Shown piece by piece: positions 52,201 through 63,578 of a stretch of DNA of 64,000 bases; position 1 is the stretch's first letter; each line of letters starts with the position of its first letter. A program made the translations under genes and the position numbers. The DNA comes from Chloromonas sp. AAM2 (Eukaryota > Chlorophyta > Chlorophyceae > Chlamydomonadales > Chlamydomonadaceae), in contig QAXH01005870.1 of the NCBI GenBank assembly GCA_004335635.1, positions 1-64,000 of the forward strand. Reading direction: 5' to 3'. The notes beneath the pieces were generated by a model. That model was not told where the DNA came from, ran no database searches, and was given only the letters and a program-made list of their open reading frames with translations.

Positions 52201-53515
52201 CGCATTAAATTATTCCGATACGTTACGAATTTCTATTCGCAAAAAAATTAACGCAAACCATTTTTTAAAAATTAAAACCAAGACAATTACAAAATCAGAA
52301 TTTTCAAAGTTATTTATTAAAAAAGATGGAAAATTATATAGTTCTTTAATTCCACAATTTTTTAAAAAATTTTCAATAACCAATAATAAAGCAAATTTAA
52401 AATGTAATAGTATATTACGTCCGAAAAATTTGAAAAATTCAATGTCGAGAAAAATGGATCGAACTTTATTAATAAAAAGTTCTGATATGATATCAAATGA
52501 ATTAAAAGAATCAGAAACTTTTCAACCTCAACTATCATTAATTAAATTTATCGAACATCATTTTACAAAAGCCACAAAAGCTGTTGGATTATATTCAATT
52601 ACAGAAGATTTCTTTGAACAAGATGTAAACAGCGTATTCTGTAAAAATAGTGAATTTATCGAAAATGGAGAAACTATTGGATTATTAAATCTTGAAAAGG
52701 AAATTACTGGTGATATTGTTCAAGGTTTACCACGAATTGAAGAAATTTTAGAAGCTCGAAAGAAAAATTTAGTCGCGAAACGAATTCCTACAAGTCAAAA
52801 AAAAGGTTTATTAGTTCAAAAAACAAGTTTAGACCCTAACTTTGAATTTAGAAAATTAGCAACAGCAATTCAAGAAAATGAAAAAATAAATCCTCATAAA
52901 TTATTGAAAGTTTATTTTAATTATTATGGATTAATTAAGTCGTTTTTATGTGATCAAAAAAAGGTGATCAAATCTCATCGTTTAATAACAAATTATGAAG
53001 GAAGTTATAAAAGTTTTAAAAAAGTTCAATCTTTTATATTAAATTCTGTTCAGGCTGTTTATCAGTCTCAAGGTGTCACAATTAATGATAAACATTTAGA
53101 AGTGATTATTAAACAGATGACAACAAAAGTTCTTATAACATATGAAGGAAATACACCATTATTAAGACGCGAAGTTATTGATTTATATCATATTCAATAT
53201 ATTAATCAAATTATTACAAATCAAGGCAAACAATCTGCTTGTTACGTACCACTATTATTGGGTATAACAAAAGCTGCTCTGAACAATCCAAGTTTTATTT
53301 CCGCAGCAAGTTTCCAAGAAACAACTCGGGTATTAACTAAAGCCGCCATTGAAGGTCGAATCGATTGGTTACGAGGATTAAAAGAGAATATTATTATTGG
53401 ACATTTAATTCCAGCAGGGACTGGTTCTAAAAATTATCGTAATTGTTTTAAAGCGTATATTAAATCGAATCATCAAACTCAAATCTCATCCGAACAGTTA
53501 ATAACTAATACTTAA
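49265..53515 (+). CDS. rpoC2: RNA polymerase beta'' subunit
   Basis: The C-terminal part of beta'. 1416 residues: the bridge-helix and trigger-loop start [20 protein letters not shown] near residues 129-150, [16 protein letters not shown] near 333-348, and the C-terminal [21 protein letters not shown]. The middle (about 380-1050) is Asn/Lys/Leu-rich and poorly conserved, as in the family (the SI3 insertion). It starts 30 bases after rpoC1. Confidence 0.98.
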   Translation: [1416 protein letters not shown]

Positions 53516-53594
53516 GAATGACTAGACAAGTCTTTTAATGTTTGTTAACATTTAAAGTAAAAATAACATTATTAATTAAGCAATTTAAAATTTT

Positions 53595-54287
53595 ATGTCT
53601 GATATAACTTTATCACAACTATTAGAAGCAGGAGTTCATTTTGGTCACAAAGCATATCGATGGAATCCAAAAATGTTTCCATATATTTATAGTGAAGTAA
53701 ATAATATTCACATATTAGATTTAGTACAATCTGCAACTTTATTAAAGGAAGCAAATAATTCTTTACAATCAGCAGCAAGTGAAGGAAAAACATTTTTATT
53801 TATTGGTACAAAACGTCAAGCGAGTACTTTAATTGCACAAGAAGCAAAACGCTGTGATTCTTTTTACGTAAATCATCGTTGGTTAGGAGGAATGTTAACC
53901 AATTGGTCAACCTTAAAAGAACGAATTGCATATTTAAAAGATTTAGAACAACAAGAAGCAAATGAGACATTTAGCTTATTAACAAAAAAAGAAGCAGCAT
54001 TACGTCGTAAAGAATTAAAAAAATTACGTCAACATTTAGATGGTATTAAAACCATGCAAGATCTACCTGATGTTGCAATTATCATTGACCAAAAACGTGA
54101 AATGACTGCAATTAAGGAGTGTCAAAAATTAGGAATTCCAATTGTTTCAATTTTAGATACAAATTGTGATCCAGATTTAATTGATATTCCAATTCCAGGA
54201 AATGATGATGCAGTTCGATCAATTAAACTAATTTTACAATCATTAACCGATAGTATTATATCTGGAAAAACATTATCTAAAAATTAA
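53595..54287 (+). CDS. rps2: Ribosomal protein S2
   Basis: A 230-residue protein, [20 protein letters not shown] at the start; [18 protein letters not shown] and [14 protein letters not shown] are S2 signatures. It closes the rpo operon. In red-alga plastids tsf and then atpI come next; here a decayed island and the rbcLS/sufBC block follow instead. Confidence 0.98.
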   Translation: MSDITLSQLLEAGVHFGHKAYRWNPKMFPYIYSEVNNIHILDLVQSATLLKEANNSLQSAASEGKTFLFIGTKRQASTLIAQEAKRCDSFYVNHRWLGGMLTNWSTLKERIAYLKDLEQQEANETFSLLTKKEAALRRKELKKLRQHLDGIKTMQDLPDVAIIIDQKREMTAIKECQKLGIPIVSILDTNCDPDLIDIPIPGNDDAVRSIKLILQSLTDSIISGKTLSKN

Positions 54288-54327
54288 CAAATCATAAATA
54301 AATTAGTTTAAATGTCCTGATAAGTAA

Positions 54328-54364
54328 ATTATTCTTAAAATGTTAATAACATTTTAAGAATAAT
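54328..54364 (+). terminator. rpo-rps2 operon terminator palindrome
   Basis: A perfect 18-bp inverted repeat around one base (54328-54345 against 54347-54364), 40 bases past the rps2 stop. Confidence 0.6.
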
Positions 54365-54561
54365 TTCAAATTTATTGTACTATTCTTCTAAATTAAAATG
54401 TTGGATTTGAAATTAGAGAGAATAATTTTAAATTCGTCGTTAATTCTTACGGTAAATTCGTTGGAGAACTTCTCCTTTCTAATTAATCTATTAATATGTT
54501 CATTTTACAAACATATTTTTTAACCCTAAACTTTTTAGTTTGTTAAAGATAACTACAAAAA

Positions 54562-54732
54562 ATGGTTTGTTTATCTCAAAATTTTATCTTTATATTAACG
54601 TTTTTGATTTACTGTGTATGTTTTATCTATTTAATAACTGTTAATGGTGTAAGCATGTTTTTAGTAAATATAACTATCATTGCACAAAATATTGTTGTAG
54701 AAACGTATCAACAACTAGAGTACATAACGTGA
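54562..54732 (+). CDS. Small hydrophobic ORF, uncertain
   Basis: An ATG-started frame of 56 residues with two hydrophobic stretches (about 8-27 and 31-45), beginning MVCLSQNFIFILTFLIY. No SD motif is evident and I recognise no family. In AT-rich spacer DNA a frame of this size can occur by chance, so it is only a candidate small membrane protein or part of the surrounding debris. Confidence 0.2.
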   Translation: MVCLSQNFIFILTFLIYCVCFIYLITVNGVSMFLVNITIIAQNIVVETYQQLEYIT

Positions 54733-54868
54733 TAATTTTTTGAAGATTTTATGGTTTACAAAGGAGTTAGGTTTGATTTTTTAAACCTTTATTAAAAATT
54801 GATAGAAATTTCAAATAATCATACAAAATTGCTTTAAGTGATTCCTGGGAAATGATTTAATAATTTTT

Positions 54869-55276
54869 GAGTTGTTTCAACTAAAAAATTTAGAAGGTCA
54901 TGTAGAAGAGATTTTGGAAAATGAAAAAAATACGATATTTAAAAAATTGGGAGCTAATTAAAAATAAAACTTTATAAGAAAAAATCAAAAGTAGTTACAA
55001 ATATTATATGAAGATATTATTTATTATTTACGTTTTGGTAAATTATCCCTTCAGTTTTTTAATCAGTTCACGAACTCCAATTTAAAATTACATAACTACA
55101 TATGAAACTAGTAACAAAAAAATATTAGGGTAAGATTTAATAAACAAGCAAATTATCCTTTTCCATATCAAAATAGTGATAATTTAATAATAATAAGCGT
55201 AAGCGATTATGTTGTTAAAGTAATGAAATCTAAAAATTTGAGGGTCGTTTCATCGCAATATTTTTCTCTTCATTAA
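54869..55276 (+). pseudogene. Decayed ORF of unknown function
   Basis: One frame runs for 136 codons from 54869 (ELFQLKNLEGHVEEI) to the stop at 55274-55276, interrupted by six internal stops grouped in the middle and at the ATATGA site, but with no shift. The closing 50 codons are fully open (FNKQANYPFPYQNSDNL near 55136 onward). A preceding run in another frame (IALSDSWEMI) suggests an upstream frameshift. Family not recognised; coding origin is inferred from the length of same-frame open runs. Confidence 0.45.
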
Positions 55277-55358
55277 CTTTTTACTCATGGAAAGAAATGA
55301 TTTTAAACCTTTAAATACGGCTTGAAAAAGATTTGAATTTGCTAAATACAAATTCAAA

Positions 55359-55400
55359 ATTAAACAATCAGTTGCTTTTTCAAGCAACTGATTGTTTAAT
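55359..55400 (-). terminator. rbcL-rbcS terminator hairpin
   Basis: A perfect 19-bp stem with loop TTTC (55359-55377 against 55382-55400), 21 bases past the rbcS stop. Confidence 0.65.
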
Positions 55401-55421
55401 GAAATTTAGTACCAACTAAAT

Positions 55422-55841
55422 TTAGTAACGACCGCCTTCTGGATTCGCTTGAACACTATATGATTTAATAGTGTAGTGAAGTTGACGAGCTGGACCTTCT
55501 TGACGTTCTAAGTAGAAACCAGGTTCGTTAACAGGACGGTTTACGATGAAAGACATAACACAACTTTCAGTACCGTAACTTGCATCAAATGCATTTAAAC
55601 GGATGTAACCTGCTGCACAAGCTTTACGAGCTTCACGTAATTCGAACATTACAGATGCAGGATCTTTAATGTCAAATAATGGTAAACCCCATAATTCCCA
55701 GTAGCTGTTACGAGGATGTGGATCATCTGTCCATTCAACGTTCATCGCTAAACCTTTGTTAATACAGTAAGCGATTTGTTTTTCAATTTGTTGATCAGTT
55801 AAATCTGGTAAAAACGAGAAGCAACCTTGTGTAAGTCTCAC
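55422..55841 (-). CDS. rbcS: Rubisco small subunit, form ID
   Basis: 139 residues, starting with GTG (55839-55841) read as Met: MRLTQGCFSFLPDLTDQQIE. The red-type C-terminal extension that forms the beta hairpin at the central pore is present (ERQEGPARQLHYTIKSYS). AGGAG lies ten bases upstream of the GTG and no in-frame ATG would keep the conserved N-terminus. It follows rbcL by 49 bases. Confidence 0.98.
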   Translation of the reverse strand: MRLTQGCFSFLPDLTDQQIEKQIAYCINKGLAMNVEWTDDPHPRNSYWELWGLPLFDIKDPASVMFELREARKACAAGYIRLNAFDASYGTESCVMSFIVNRPVNEPGFYLERQEGPARQLHYTIKSYSVQANPEGGRY

Positions 55842-55890
55842 TATTCAAATACTCCTTTAATAATTTTTTTTAAAGTAACTTATTGTACGT

Positions 55891-57408
<1,518 letters not shown>

Positions 57409-57458
57409 CTAATTTAATAACAAATTAGTTCTGGCGGTTGAATTATGTTGAACAACCT

Positions 57459-57495
57459 TAATTATTATTATAACATGGTTATTATATTTTGTCTT
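57459..57495 (-). promoter_or_regulatory. rbcL promoter
   Basis: On the minus strand AAGACA (57490-57495) and TATAAT (57467-57472) are 17 bases apart, and the -10 continues as TATAATAATAATTA (57459-57472), the element also found at psaA and psbD. The rbcL start is about 100 bases downstream. Confidence 0.5.
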
Positions 57496-57585
57496 TAGTT
57501 TATTTTATTTATTACACTATAACTTTTTAGAATAATATAATATGAATATTCTGAATTAATAGTTCAATTAAATTACTCATTTCTT

Positions 57586-57600
57586 TATAATAGTAATTGA
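57586..57600 (+). promoter_or_regulatory. sufB -10-like element
   Basis: TATAATAGTAATTGA, 66 to 80 bases before sufB, resembles the extended -10 found at rbcL, psbD and psaA but on the plus strand. A weak -35 candidate TTCAAT (57563-57568) is 17 bases upstream. Confidence 0.3.
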
Positions 57601-57665
57601 GACTTATTTATTAAATTAGATTTTTACATAATTCATCTATATATTTTAAACTTAATAGTTCCTAT

Positions 57666-59126
57666 ATGGTTAATCAATCGAATAAAGTATTAAATTCCAA
57701 TATAACCCAATTAGTTAATAAAACGTATCAATATGGGTTTTCGACTAAAATTGAAAAAGATATTATTGAAAAAGGCTTAAATAAAAAAACAGTTCAATTA
57801 ATTTCACAAAAGAAAAAAGAACCAAACTTTCTATTAGACTTTCGTTTAAAAGCTTACAAAAAATGGAAACAAATGTCACAACCGGAATGGGCATATTTAA
57901 AATTTCCAGAAATTAATTATCAAGATATCATTTATTATTCAGCTCCAAAATCACAGAAAAAATTAAAAGATTTAAATGAAGTGGATCCTGAATTATTAAA
58001 AACGTTTGAAAAACTTGGTATTTCGTTAAATGAACAAAAGCGGTTAGCAAATGTAGCAGTTGATGCAGTGTTTGACAGTGTTTCCATTGCCACTACGTTT
58101 CAAGAAGAGTTAAGTAAATCAGGTGTAATTTTTGCTTCAATTTCTGAAGCTGTTCATGATTATCCTGATTTGATTGAAAAGTATTTAGGTTCGGTTGTTC
58201 CAATTGGTGATAATTATTTTGCTGCGTTAAATTCTGCTGTTTTCACAGATGGTTCATTTTGTTATATACCACAGGATACAATTTGTCCATTAGACTTATC
58301 GACTTACTTTAGAATTAATGACCAAAAATCAGGACAGTTTGAAAGAACTTTAATTGTTTCAGAAAAAAATAGTCGAGTAAATTATTTAGAAGGTTGTACT
58401 GCTCCGCAATATGATACAAATCAGTTACACGCAGCTGTTGTCGAATTAGTTGCATTGGAAAATGCTAATATTAAATATTCAACAGTTCAAAATTGGTATT
58501 CAGGTGATGAGTTTGGTAGCGGTGGGGTTTATAATTTTGTAACAAAACGTGGATTGTGTGCTGGAACAAACTCTAAAATATCTTGGACACAAGTTGAAAC
58601 TGGATCTTCTATTACTTGGAAATATCCAAGTTGTGTTCTTGTTGGAAATAATTCACAAGGTGAATTTTACTCTGTTGCTCTTACTAATAATTATCAACAA
58701 GCCGATACTGGAACAAAGATGACACATATTGGAAAAAATACAAGAAGTCGAATTATCTCGAAAGGTATTTCAGCTGGAAAATCAAAGAATAGTTATCGTG
58801 GATTAGTAAACGTTATGAGTAAAGCATTAGGAGCACGAAATTATTCTCAATGTGATTCATTACTAATTGGCAATCTATCAAATGCAAATACTTTTCCATT
58901 TATTTCTGTTCAAAATTCAACTACTAAAATTGAACATGAAGCATCAACTTCAAAAATCGGTGAAGAGCAAATTTTTTACTTTTTACAACGTGGAATTTGT
59001 GTAGAAAAAGCTGTTGAATTAATGATTAGTGGTTTTTGTCGAGAAATCTTTACAGAGTTACCTTTAGAATTTGCTGCAGAAGCAGATAAATTATTAACAT
59101 TAAAATTAGAAGGAAGTGTTGGCTAA
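57666..59126 (+). CDS. sufB: SufB, Fe-S cluster scaffold protein
   Basis: SufB (Ycf24) is the core of the SufBCD scaffold for plastid Fe-S assembly. 486 residues starting [10 protein letters not shown]; conserved blocks are [46 protein letters not shown] with the assembly Cys, and [20 protein letters not shown] near the end. Family length. Its stop overlaps the sufC start by one base (TAATG). Confidence 0.98.
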   Translation: MVNQSNKVLNSNITQLVNKTYQYGFSTKIEKDIIEKGLNKKTVQLISQKKKEPNFLLDFRLKAYKKWKQMSQPEWAYLKFPEINYQDIIYYSAPKSQKKLKDLNEVDPELLKTFEKLGISLNEQKRLANVAVDAVFDSVSIATTFQEELSKSGVIFASISEAVHDYPDLIEKYLGSVVPIGDNYFAALNSAVFTDGSFCYIPQDTICPLDLSTYFRINDQKSGQFERTLIVSEKNSRVNYLEGCTAPQYDTNQLHAAVVELVALENANIKYSTVQNWYSGDEFGSGGVYNFVTKRGLCAGTNSKISWTQVETGSSITWKYPSCVLVGNNSQGEFYSVALTNNYQQADTGTKMTHIGKNTRSRIISKGISAGKSKNSYRGLVNVMSKALGARNYSQCDSLLIGNLSNANTFPFISVQNSTTKIEHEASTSKIGEEQIFYFLQRGICVEKAVELMISGFCREIFTELPLEFAAEADKLLTLKLEGSVG

Positions 59127-59881
59127 TGAATTTTAATTCTCCTCTTTTAGAAATTAACAATTTAAAAGTTTCGATTAATGAAAACAAAATTTTAAAAAAT
59201 TTAAACTTAAAAATTAATAAAGGTGAAATCCATGCGATAATGGGACCTAATGGTTCAGGCAAAAGCACGTTTTCAAAAGTTCTTGCTGGCCATCCAGCTT
59301 ATTCAGTTTTGGATGGAGATATTTTATTCAAAGGTTCAAGTATTTTAAATCTTGATCCAGAAGATCGATCACACTTAGGTATATTTTTAGCTTTTCAATA
59401 TCCGATTGAAATTCCAGGAGTTAGTAACGAAGATTTTTTAAGATTAGCATATAATTCAAAACAAAAATTTTATAATAAACCAGAAGTTGATCCAATTGAA
59501 TTTTTATCAATTATTGATGAAAAGTTAAAATTGGTTAATATGTCCCCTTTGTTTTTAAGTCGTAATGTCAATGAAGGATTTTCGGGTGGTGAAAAAAAAC
59601 GAAATGAAATTTTACAAATGATTTTATTAGATTCTGAATTATCGATTTTAGATGAAACAGATTCTGGTTTAGATATTGATGCTTTAAAAATTATTTCAAA
59701 TGGGATTAATAATTTTATGAATAAAGATAAATCTATTATCTTAATTACTCATTACCAACGTTTATTAGATTATATTAACCCGACTTATGTTCATGTTATG
59801 CAAGATGGAAAAATTATAAAAACTGGTTCGGCTGAATTAGCAAAAGAACTAGAAAATAAAGGATATGAATGGTTAACATAA
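59126..59881 (+). CDS. sufC: SufC, Fe-S assembly ATPase
   Basis: SufC (Ycf16) is the ABC-type ATPase of the SufBCD complex. 251 residues with Walker [10 protein letters not shown] (40-48), the signature FSGGEKK (152-158) and Walker B LSILDET (172-178), where the usual catalytic Glu is present. Overlapping start with sufB means coupled translation. Family length. Confidence 0.98.
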   Translation: MNFNSPLLEINNLKVSINENKILKNLNLKINKGEIHAIMGPNGSGKSTFSKVLAGHPAYSVLDGDILFKGSSILNLDPEDRSHLGIFLAFQYPIEIPGVSNEDFLRLAYNSKQKFYNKPEVDPIEFLSIIDEKLKLVNMSPLFLSRNVNEGFSGGEKKRNEILQMILLDSELSILDETDSGLDIDALKIISNGINNFMNKDKSIILITHYQRLLDYINPTYVHVMQDGKIIKTGSAELAKELENKGYEWLT

Positions 59882-60002
59882 TAGTTTCTATTGAATAAAA
59901 TATCTATCAACTAAAACTTGATTTCTAGAGCTCTCTATTCAGAAAAACTTATTTTGTATTTTGAAACAGAGTAATGACTAAAGATTAAAAGTTTAATTAA
60001 TG

Positions 60003-60260
60003 AAAACTTTAGTCGTCATTAAACAAATAATAATAAATCTTTAGATCATCAAAAATCTTTTACTACAATCAATGTTGCAAATAATCGCCTGATTGGAATT
60101 AAAAAAAGGTATTGTTCAATTATTAATGAAATTCGCGAAAGATCAGAGTGTTTACAATCAACTAGAAATCATATAAAAAGAGGTTTTAATAAAAGGTTTA
60201 ACTGCTAATTATTATTGATATAACGTGGCGAATAAAATATATGACATTTATTGAAAATTC
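60003..60260 (+). pseudogene. Decayed ORF upstream of the recombinase remnant
   Basis: One frame spans 60003-60260 with five internal stops and no shift. Protein-like segments include NLLLQSMLQIIA, LKKGIVQLLMKFAKDQSVYN and KEVLIKGLTANYY. It is in the same frame as the recombinase remnant that starts 300 bases later, so it may be its N-terminal part or a separate gene. I do not recognise the sequence. Confidence 0.4.
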
Positions 60261-60554
60261 TAAGAATTAAATCTAATTTGATATATATTTTAGATAAAAT
60301 AATACGGTGTATTTGATATGGTTCTTATTTTACTCGATCAAATACACTATATTAAATTAGAGTAATTTAATGTTTAAAATATACTACTAAGTCTTTGCTC
60401 TTACTTATTAGTAACAATTTGGTTGGATATTTCAATTTTCTTTTTATTGTTTAATATAATTTCTATAAATTTTAACAAATTAAAAACTGATAAACAAAAA
60501 TAAAATTGCCTACTGACAAAATTTGTTAAAATTGAAAGAATACTATTATTATTA

Positions 60555-61230
60555 TACTAACCAACTAACCACGAGAAAAAATTGAGTTATCAAAATCTCT
60601 ACCACTCCAACCAATTACATGACGATTTTAATCATTTATTAATATAATCAACTGAAGGTCCAAATTATATTTTAATAAGGTTAAGAATTCCTGTTTGTCA
60701 ACGATCTTTAACTGGAATTCAAATTAACGAACTTTGAACTTTTAAAATCGGGCAACCTCTAATATTATTCGAACCTCATTGGACTTAAATCGCAGTTCTG
60801 ATAATTATAAATCTTGAAGTTTTTTTCTTAATAAAAACTCCAGATGGATTACTATTTACCTCTAAATTAAATCATCATAAAATGTTGAGTAGTCAAACGA
60901 TTAAAAGAGCTTTAAAGATAGTAATATGTTCTGTTTCTAAAAGTCTAACGAATCAACCTATTATTACTAGGTATCGTTTTAAAATTGATAAAATAAGTTT
61001 ATTATAGAGAAATGTTGAAGATATTGAATTTATGAAAAGTAAAACAATTAATCGGGTATAACAGAATAGATACTGTTTTTTTAGAGAATAAATATACTAA
61101 ACGAGTTGATAAACAATTAGTAAGTGGTCAGGATAAGTTAAATACGACACTTTACGAGACTCTTGAAAACTTTATCTATTACGCTTTTGAAAAAAATATT
61201 TTAAAAGAAAATTTTATATTTTGTACTTAA
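60555..61230 (+). pseudogene. Degenerate tyrosine recombinase (integrase family)
   Basis: A single frame from 60555 to about 61035 with four to five stops, then one frameshift near 61036 and an open run to TAA 61228-61230. Recognisable blocks in order: EGPNYILIRLRI and TGIQINEL (box I, where the catalytic Arg is Gln), FEPHW, TPDGLLFTSKLNHHKML, TNQPIITRYRFKI (box II HxxR region, now Y and K), NVEDIEFM, then VKQLIGYNRIDTVFLEN (H/W site Tyr, nucleophile position Phe). So order and spacing fit the catalytic domain of phage-integrase-type recombinases, found in some diatom plastids and plasmids. Every catalytic residue I can place is lost; a non-functional relic. Confidence 0.75.
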
Positions 61231-61321
61231 TAAATGATTCATTATGTAATCTAAAATGGGTGCTTTATGTTATATCACCAAAAATGTGATTATTAAATGA
61301 TTAACAATAAAATATTATTAA

Positions 61322-61639
61322 ATAGCCAAATTGGTCGTTTCTCTTAAAGTTCAAGACAGCGATAATTTTAATGTAAAAGGGATTAGGTTATTAAATTTAC
61401 GAAAGAGCAAAAAGTTCAAAGTCATCTAAATTAGAATAATAAAAATTATAAAGATATTTTTCATTTTTATAACTTTATCTAAATTTAAACGCAGAAATTT
61501 GGTTGGGAGACTCGACTATTTAATTTAAGTCGAATTAACTGATATCTTTCAGTTCTAATGCTACCATAATATCATGCAATATACTAAAAGTGAGATTTTT
61601 TATAAAAATAAACCTAAAATAGTAAAAAACTTCTTATAA
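61322..61639 (+). pseudogene. Possible decayed frame before atpI
   Basis: A 106-codon frame with only three internal stops, beginning IAKLVVSLKVQDSDNFN and ending KNKPKIVKNFL, ends 60 bases before atpI. Stop depletion is notable in DNA this AT-rich, but no similarity is recognised. It may be debris of the same element as the recombinase relic. Confidence 0.25.
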
Positions 61640-61698
61640 TATTAGTTGTTCCTGTATATTTTTTAATATTGGGTAATTTACTAAATTAGTTAGATTTT

Positions 61699-62746
<1,048 letters not shown>

Positions 62747-63044
62747 ATTATAAAATAGGAATAAAAACAGCATAGTTTAATATTGTTCGTTTTTATTTTA
62801 TATTTTTTAAAAAAATATTTCAAACGATAGTTAAATTCGTAATGAAATAAACAATTGTTCAAATTTATTAAACAATTCTTAAGAATAATGTGAAAATGTT
62901 AAAAATAATTGAGTTCTAGTATTATGAACTCAATTTAAATTTAATTATTTGGAGTAATAAATATTTATTGCTCCCTTACATTTTAATAGATTAAACAAAA
63001 CTATTTAAATTTTTTAATTCTATAGTATAACATATAGATTTTAT
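62747..63044. other. atpH-atpG spacer
   Basis: About 300 bases without a gene. Near 62764-62797 AATAAAAAC and GTTTTTATT could pair, and a 10-bp hairpin lies at 62907-62935 (AATTGAGTTC arms). These may process or stabilise the atp transcript ends; no promoter is obvious. Confidence 0.35.
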
Positions 63045-63515
63045 ATGATTAATCTTTCAATACTAATTTCAAGTTCAGAAGTTAGTGGGCCTGGTGGGTT
63101 ATTTGATATTAATGCAACGTTACCGTTAGTTGCCATTCAATTTCTATTATTAACAATTATTTTAAATATTGTTTTATATAATCCATTGTTAACTATTATT
63201 GAAGAACGCAAAGAATATATTTTAACGAATCTTAGCAAAGCTTCAGAGATATTAGCGGAAGCCAATAAACTAACAGAACAATATGAACAAGAATTAACTA
63301 GCGTCCGTAAAGAAGCCCAATTAGAAATTACAAACTCACAAAAAATTCATAAAGAAATTCTAGAGACTGAATTAAAAACTTCTCAAAAATCTATTGATAA
63401 TTTATTAGATACTATTACAAAAGATCTTCTTGCTAAAAAAGATATCGCACTTAATAGTTTAGATGAAATCGTTAAATCTTTATGTGTTGATATTGAAACT
63501 AGATTATCAATCTAA
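63045..63515 (+). CDS. atpG: ATP synthase CF0 subunit b'
   Basis: The second stator-stalk subunit of cyanobacterial-type F0. 156 residues: one N-terminal membrane helix (about 26-45, [19 protein letters not shown]) followed by a long charged coiled coil. Red-lineage plastids encode both b and b'. Followed by atpF. Confidence 0.95.
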   Translation: MINLSILISSSEVSGPGGLFDINATLPLVAIQFLLLTIILNIVLYNPLLTIIEERKEYILTNLSKASEILAEANKLTEQYEQELTSVRKEAQLEITNSQKIHKEILETELKTSQKSIDNLLDTITKDLLAKKDIALNSLDEIVKSLCVDIETRLSI

Positions 63516-63578
63516 ATTTTTTGTCAGACGTAATTTTCCTTTTTAATAAGTGAACAGTTTATATAAAAACTCGAAAAC

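Larger units (their letters stand above)
54288..55421. other. Gene-poor island with decayed frames
   Basis: No intact known gene in 1.1 kb. It holds the rps2 palindromic terminator (54328-54364), a 56-codon hydrophobic frame (54562-54732), a decayed frame at 54869-55276 and the rbcS terminator (55359-55400). Confidence 0.5.
59882..61698. other. Gene-poor island with eroded mobile DNA
   Basis: 1.8 kb without an intact gene between sufC and atpI. It contains a decayed frame at about 60003-60260, a dead tyrosine recombinase at 60555-61230 and a further run at 61322-61639, all on the plus strand. An 11-bp hairpin (60307-60317 against 60337-60347, arm GTGTATTTGAT) lies between the first two. This is the largest island in the window. 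Confidence 0.6.
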
